This document shows positions 60,901 to 64,000 of a stretch of DNA of 64,000 bases, piece after piece (positions within the stretch are counted from its first letter, which is position 1; the number at the start of each line of letters is the position of its first letter). This stretch comes from Phytohabitans maris (GTDB lineage: Bacteria; Actinomycetota; Actinomycetes; Mycobacteriales; Micromonosporaceae). The notes below the pieces were generated by a model. The model searched no databases and was not told where the DNA came from. It worked only from the letters and a program-made list of their open reading frames with translations. The DNA lies in contig NZ_JAVHUY010000057.1 of NCBI RefSeq assembly GCF_031085175.1, positions 1-64,000 of the forward strand, given 5' to 3'. Made by a program: the position numbers and the translations under genes.

Positions 60901-61297
60901 CGACCGGCTGGAGGTCGACGAGCACGGCCGGCTCGTGGTGGTCGACCTGAAGACCGGCAAGACGTCCTCGGTCACCGAGGCGGAGCTGGCCGAGCATCCG
61001 CAGCTCGCGGCGTACCAGGCGGCGGTCGAGGCGGGTGCCTTCCCGGAGCACGGCGACGAGTCCGGCGGCGCCGCGCTCGTGCAGCTCGGCACCCCGACCA
61101 AGGAGGCGAAGGAGCAGGGCCAGGCGGCGCTCAGCGAGGGCGACGAGCGGGGCTGGGCGGGCGCGCTGGTGCGGCGCACCGCCGAGACGATGGCCGCCTC
61201 GACCTTCCACGCCGTGGCCAACTCGCGGTGCCGGGTCTGCCCGGTGCGTACGAGCTGCCCGATCTCCGGCAAGGGGCGGCAGGTGGTGGAGCCGTGA
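57953..61297 (+). CDS. adnA: AdnA-type helicase-nuclease subunit
   Basis: A 1114-residue UvrD-like motor fused to a RecB-type nuclease, one half of the AdnAB complex that resects double-strand breaks in place of RecBCD. It has Walker A GPGTGKT (about 42-48) and a DEXX box YVYVDELADTD, with Leu where UvrD has Tyr-Gln. The helicase core ends near residue 740 with YVAATRARRRLL. The nuclease domain shows GRVDRLEVDE and VVDLKTGKTS, and an Fe-S cluster is suggested by a Cys in ALRCSLRW plus CRVCPVRTSC at the end. ATG 57953 or GTG 57962 (after TTCGAT at 7 nt) may be the start. The stop overlaps adnB (GTGA). Confidence 0.85.
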   Translation: MGVVQAYRLVRRPAEAVPERLADPLQGHVVGHTDGPLLVVGGPGTGKTGTLVEAVAARVEEGTDPERILVLTFGRRSAMSLRERIEARVAGPGAGDREFEERGDEDGQRRQPGPARKQSGAGRVVHEPLVRTFHAYAFGLLRRAAADRGEPAPRLLTGPEQDLIIRELLAEAEERWPPGLRPALPTRAFAQQLRDLLQRAAERGVGPAHLAELGERLGRSDWPAAASFLREYVAVLALRDATTRGSVGLDPAELIRAAAGMFADDPELLEAERARLAYVYVDELADTDPAQIELLSLVAGGGKPLVAFADPDSSTFAFRGADPTGVSTFTHRFRTASGAVAPTVTLHTNYRTGGELLAATGLLARRLRGPAGHRRQDPAAGVTAAVEVRTFRSGTSESGYVAHALRQAHLLHGVPWSRMAVLVRSTHLQLAPLQRALHAAGIPTVTQAEDLPLHLQPAVAPFLLLLRCALEPERLDEEAAVALLHSPLGGIDPLGERRLRQGLRALALAADDPRPSGELLVDALREPAELATIERRWARAAKAIAGLLATAREAAAAPGATVEDVLWAVWRASGMAERWYGLTARSGPVGDPGEERGLQWRGVAADRDLDAIVALFDTAARFVDRLPGARTEVFLDHVFGQQLPADTIAPSGDRGQAVRLLTAHAAKGLEWDVVVVAGVQEGIWPDLRLRGSLLGSERLVDVLAGRADGTGVAASLVGQTSALLDEERRLFYVAATRARRRLLVTAVASAAVGGSDHEEQPSRFLAELLPPDESGDGTGDPGPIELPVGRLPRALTLPALVAELRTAVTDPAAPAARKRAAATELARLALAGVPGAHPHDWWGLRELSDDRPLVDDGEPVRVTPSTMESALRCSLRWLLERHGGGTPPSAAQGVGNLVHAAAQLAEDATVDRERLVEYITGRFDAIELAARWLAGAEQARAESMVDKLLRWLATNPRRLLAIEQEFAVQLADPLRPVDLRGRVDRLEVDEHGRLVVVDLKTGKTSSVTEAELAEHPQLAAYQAAVEAGAFPEHGDESGGAALVQLGTPTKEAKEQGQAALSEGDERGWAGALVRRTAETMAASTFHAVANSRCRVCPVRTSCPISGKGRQVVEP

Positions 61298-64000
61298 CCT
61301 CGCTGGAGCTCTTTCCGGTCTCGACGCATGCCGCCGCGGGTCCGCGGTACACGCCGCACGAGCTGGCGTCGATGCTGCGCCTGCACCCGCCGACACCGGG
61401 GCAGGCGGCGATCATCTCCGCGCCGGTGGAGCCGCTGCTGGTGGTCGCCGGCGCCGGCTCGGGCAAGACCGAGACGATGGCCGCGCGGGTGCTGTGGCTG
61501 GTGGCAAATGGCTACGCGAGCCCGGAGCAGGTGCTCGGCCTCACGTTCACCCGTAAGGCGGCCGGCGAGCTGGCCCACCGCGTGCGCACCCGGCTCGGGC
61601 AGCTCGTGCGCCGGCTCGGCCGGGAGGAGCTGCTGGCCGGCGAGCCGACCGTGGCGACCTATCACTCGTACGCGGCCCGGATCGTGGTCGAGCACGGCCT
61701 GCGCGCCGGGTACGAGCCGTCGGCGCGGCTGCTCACCGAGGCGTCCCGCTGGCAGATCGTCGACCTGCTGGTGCGCAACTACAACGGCGACATGTCCGAC
61801 GTCCCCTTCGCACCGTCCACTGTGACCGACGCGGTGCTGCAGCTCGCCAGCGAGCTGGCCGAGCACCTGGTCTCGACCGACGAGCTGGCCGCCTGGACCG
61901 GGCGCTTCTTTGCCGAGGTGCAGGCGCGGCCGGGCAAGGTGGCCGCGGCGGTGCGCGACGCGCTCGCCCGCCAGCAGGTGCGGCTCAAGCTGCTGCCGCT
62001 CGTCCGGGCGTACGAGGCGCGCAAGGACGACTTCGAGGCGATGGACTTCGGCGACCAGATGGCCCGGGCCGCGCTCGTCGCCCGCGACCACCCCGAGGTC
62101 GGCATCATCGAGCGGGAGCGCTACAAGGTGGTGCTGCTCGACGAGTACCAGGACACCAGCCACGCCCAGGTGGTGCTCCTGAAGTCCCTCTTCGGCCAGG
62201 GGCATCCGGTGACCGCTGTCGGTGACCCGTGCCAGTCCATCTACGGGTGGCGCGGCGCGAGCGCGGGCACGCTTGATCGGTTCCCCGCGGAGTTCGGCGG
62301 GACGGAGCGTTCGCTCACCACGAGCTGGCGAAACCGGCCCGAGGTGCTCGGCGTGGCCAACGCGCTCTCCACGCCGCTCCGCGCGGCCGGCGCACGCGTG
62401 GCGGAGCTGACCGCGGCGGCCCGGGTCGGGGCGCGGATCGGCGGTGCGGCCGTCCACTGTGCACTGCTGGAGTCCTCCGCCACGGAGGCGGAGTGGATCG
62501 CGGCGAGCATGCTCAAGGCGTGGCGCTCGGCCGCCGGACTGCCCGACGCGCTGGCCGAGCAGATCCCGGTCGAGCAGCGCCCGACGAGCGCCGTGCTGGT
62601 GCGGCTGCGCAGCCAGATCCCGGCGATCGAGGCGGCACTGCGGGCGCACGGCATCCCGGTCGAGGTGGTCGGCCTGGGCGGGCTGCTCGACACCGCCGAG
62701 GTGCGCGACGTGGTGTGCACGCTGCGGGTGCTCGCCGACCCCACCGACGGCGCCTCGCTGCTGCGGCTGCTCACCGGGGCGCGCTGGCGGATCGGGCCGC
62801 GCGACCTCGTCGCCCTCTACCGCCGTTCGCGCGCGATCGCGGCGGCCCGCCGGGGTCTGGCGCCGGTGCCGGAGGAGCCGGAGATCGTGCCCGACCGCCT
62901 CGACGAGTCGAGCCTCGTGGAGGCGCTGGCCGACCTCGGGCCGCCGCAGTCGTACTCCGCCGAGGGGTACGCCCGCCTCCGCGCGTACGGCCGTGAGCTC
63001 GCCCTCCTGCGGCACCGGCTCGACCAGCCGCTGCCCGACCTGATCGCGGACGTGGAGCGGACGACCGGCCTCGACGTCGAGGTGGCGGTGCGCGCGGGCG
63101 CCGACGCCGGCCTGGCCCGCGGCCACCTCGACGCGCTCGGCGACGTGGCGGCCCGCTTCGCCCGCGACACCGACGGCGGCACGCTCGGCGGCTTCCTGGC
63201 GTTTCTGGCCGCGGCGGAAGACGAGGAGCGCGGGCTGTCGCCGGGCGAGGTCGACGTGGTCGAGGGGGCGGTGCAGATCCTCACCGCGCACGCCGCCAAG
63301 GGCCTGGAGTGGGACGTCGTCGCGGTCGCCGGGCTGACCAAGGGCGTGTGGCCGGGGCAGGTGCGCGCCTCCGACCACTACCTCAAGGGCCTCGGCGTAC
63401 TCCCGTTTCCGCTCCGCGGCGACGCCGGTGGGCTGCCCAGCCTGGCGCTGGAGGAGGCGGCCGACCAGCGGGCGGTGGCCGCCGCGGTCGAGGCGTTCAA
63501 CGGCGAGTGGGCGGCGCACGACGAGCGCGAGGAGCGGCGCCTGGCTTACGTGGCGGTCACCCGCCCGCGGCGCCTGCTGCTCTGCTCCGGCTACTGGTGG
63601 GGCGAGGGCGTGAAGAAGCCTCGCGGCCCCTCGGTCTTTCTCACCGAGATCCGTGACCAGTGCCAGGCCGGCAGCGGGGCGGTGGTGGCGTGGGAGCCCG
63701 AGCCGGCGCCCGACGCCGCCAACCCGACCGCCGAAGTGGTGGCGACGGCGGCGTGGCCCTCGGATCCGCTCGGCTCCCGCCGCCCGGCGATGACCGAGGC
63801 GGCCGCGCTGGTGCGGGAGTTCATGGCCGCCGAGCCTTCGCCCCCGGACGTCGCCGATCCGCAGGGTGCCGCATGGGCTCACGAGGTCGACATGCTCCTC
63901 GCCGAGCGGGAGAGGCAGGCCCGGCGCGACGAGCCGACCGAGATCGCGCTGCCCGGTCACCTCTCGGTCTCGCAGCTCGTGACGCTCCGCCGCGACCCGC
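61294..64000 (+). CDS. adnB: AdnB-type helicase-nuclease subunit, 3' end outside the window
   Basis: The first 902 residues are visible and the frame is still open at the window end. It has Walker A VVAGAGSGKTETMAARVL, motif Ia LGLTFTRKAAGELAHRV, DEXX box VVLLDEYQDTS, motif III VGDPCQSIYGWRGA, motif V LTAHAAKGLEWDVVAVAGL and motif VI RLAYVAVTRPRRLLL, all close to the UvrD consensus and better kept than in adnA. The last residues (LPGHLSVSQLVTLRRDP) begin the linker to the expected RecB-like nuclease domain. GTG 61294 overlaps the adnA stop by 4 bp, so the subunits are made in coupled fashion. The arrangement matches Rv3202c-Rv3201c. Confidence 0.9.
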   Translation, partial: MTSLELFPVSTHAAAGPRYTPHELASMLRLHPPTPGQAAIISAPVEPLLVVAGAGSGKTETMAARVLWLVANGYASPEQVLGLTFTRKAAGELAHRVRTRLGQLVRRLGREELLAGEPTVATYHSYAARIVVEHGLRAGYEPSARLLTEASRWQIVDLLVRNYNGDMSDVPFAPSTVTDAVLQLASELAEHLVSTDELAAWTGRFFAEVQARPGKVAAAVRDALARQQVRLKLLPLVRAYEARKDDFEAMDFGDQMARAALVARDHPEVGIIERERYKVVLLDEYQDTSHAQVVLLKSLFGQGHPVTAVGDPCQSIYGWRGASAGTLDRFPAEFGGTERSLTTSWRNRPEVLGVANALSTPLRAAGARVAELTAAARVGARIGGAAVHCALLESSATEAEWIAASMLKAWRSAAGLPDALAEQIPVEQRPTSAVLVRLRSQIPAIEAALRAHGIPVEVVGLGGLLDTAEVRDVVCTLRVLADPTDGASLLRLLTGARWRIGPRDLVALYRRSRAIAAARRGLAPVPEEPEIVPDRLDESSLVEALADLGPPQSYSAEGYARLRAYGRELALLRHRLDQPLPDLIADVERTTGLDVEVAVRAGADAGLARGHLDALGDVAARFARDTDGGTLGGFLAFLAAAEDEERGLSPGEVDVVEGAVQILTAHAAKGLEWDVVAVAGLTKGVWPGQVRASDHYLKGLGVLPFPLRGDAGGLPSLALEEAADQRAVAAAVEAFNGEWAAHDEREERRLAYVAVTRPRRLLLCSGYWWGEGVKKPRGPSVFLTEIRDQCQAGSGAVVAWEPEPAPDAANPTAEVVATAAWPSDPLGSRRPAMTEAAALVREFMAAEPSPPDVADPQGAAWAHEVDMLLAERERQARRDEPTEIALPGHLSVSQLVTLRRDP

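Noticed and set aside
60145-63960. Very long minus-strand open frame opposite adnA and adnB
   Set aside because: It is an antisense shadow caused by high GC at third codon positions; the product is Arg/Pro/Gly-rich with no domain, and the plus strand has clear helicase motifs.

Overview
The window is about 70% or more GC, uses many GTG and TTG starts, and carries mycothiol synthesis (mshB), an actinobacterial-type dapD, an AdnAB-type helicase-nuclease pair and mycobacterium-like gene order. This points to an actinobacterium. The repeat content and gene content suggest a Micromonosporaceae-like organism, but that family-level placement is inference. Most genes are housekeeping genes in arrangements known from Mycobacterium tuberculosis: glpX with a DUF4245 gene, xseB-xseA, ispH, ychF, sdhCAB, mshB with a membrane protein, fdxA-dapC, divergent dapD/dapE followed by LOG-family genes, and adnA-adnB.

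Layout. Positions 1-1529 hold an IS701-like insertion sequence cut by the left edge. Positions 1646-3532 encode a ferredoxin-NADP reductase and a secreted PLC-like phosphodiesterase. After a repeat-filled gap come glpX and DUF4245. Positions 5760-9926 are an accessory cluster: a GntR regulator, two biuret-hydrolase-like amidases, a nucleobase-type permease and an AtzH-like protein. It separates genes that lie close together in the conserved block and looks like a small nitrogen-scavenging operon. Next are xseB/xseA, ispH, rmuC, two membrane proteins, a 622-bp repeat-filled gap, valS, a heterodimeric ABC exporter, an Ada-AlkA/Ogt alkylation-repair pair, ychF, a pterin-dehydratase-like gene, a Nudix gene, sdhCAB, the TldD/PmbA protease, a Uma2 endonuclease-like gene, and a five-gene oligopeptide ABC transporter at 34470-40198. 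The right third has a prolyl-oligopeptidase, mshB and two membrane genes, a GNAT gene, fdxA-dapC, a GGDEF-EAL c-di-GMP protein, a large subtilisin-like protease, dapD/dapE, two LOG-family genes and adnA-adnB, with adnB running off the right edge.

Functional links. dapC, dapD and dapE supply three successive steps of the succinylase route to diaminopimelate and lysine. The secreted protease, peptide importer and oligopeptidase could form a peptide-use chain. Ada-AlkA and Ogt form an alkylation response. TldD and PmbA form one protease.

The least explained material is non-coding. Three families of small dispersed palindromic repeats occur: a roughly 52-62 bp element with four copies, a roughly 60 bp TTGATCAGGGA element with three copies, and a 48-bp hairpin with two copies. 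Two of these copies have been captured into gene ends. There is also a seven-unit 18-bp tandem repeat after mshB and several unassigned operator-like palindromes. At least a dozen genes have a TANNNT box 6-8 nt before the start codon, as expected for leaderless transcripts. I see no tRNA, rRNA or CRISPR array.
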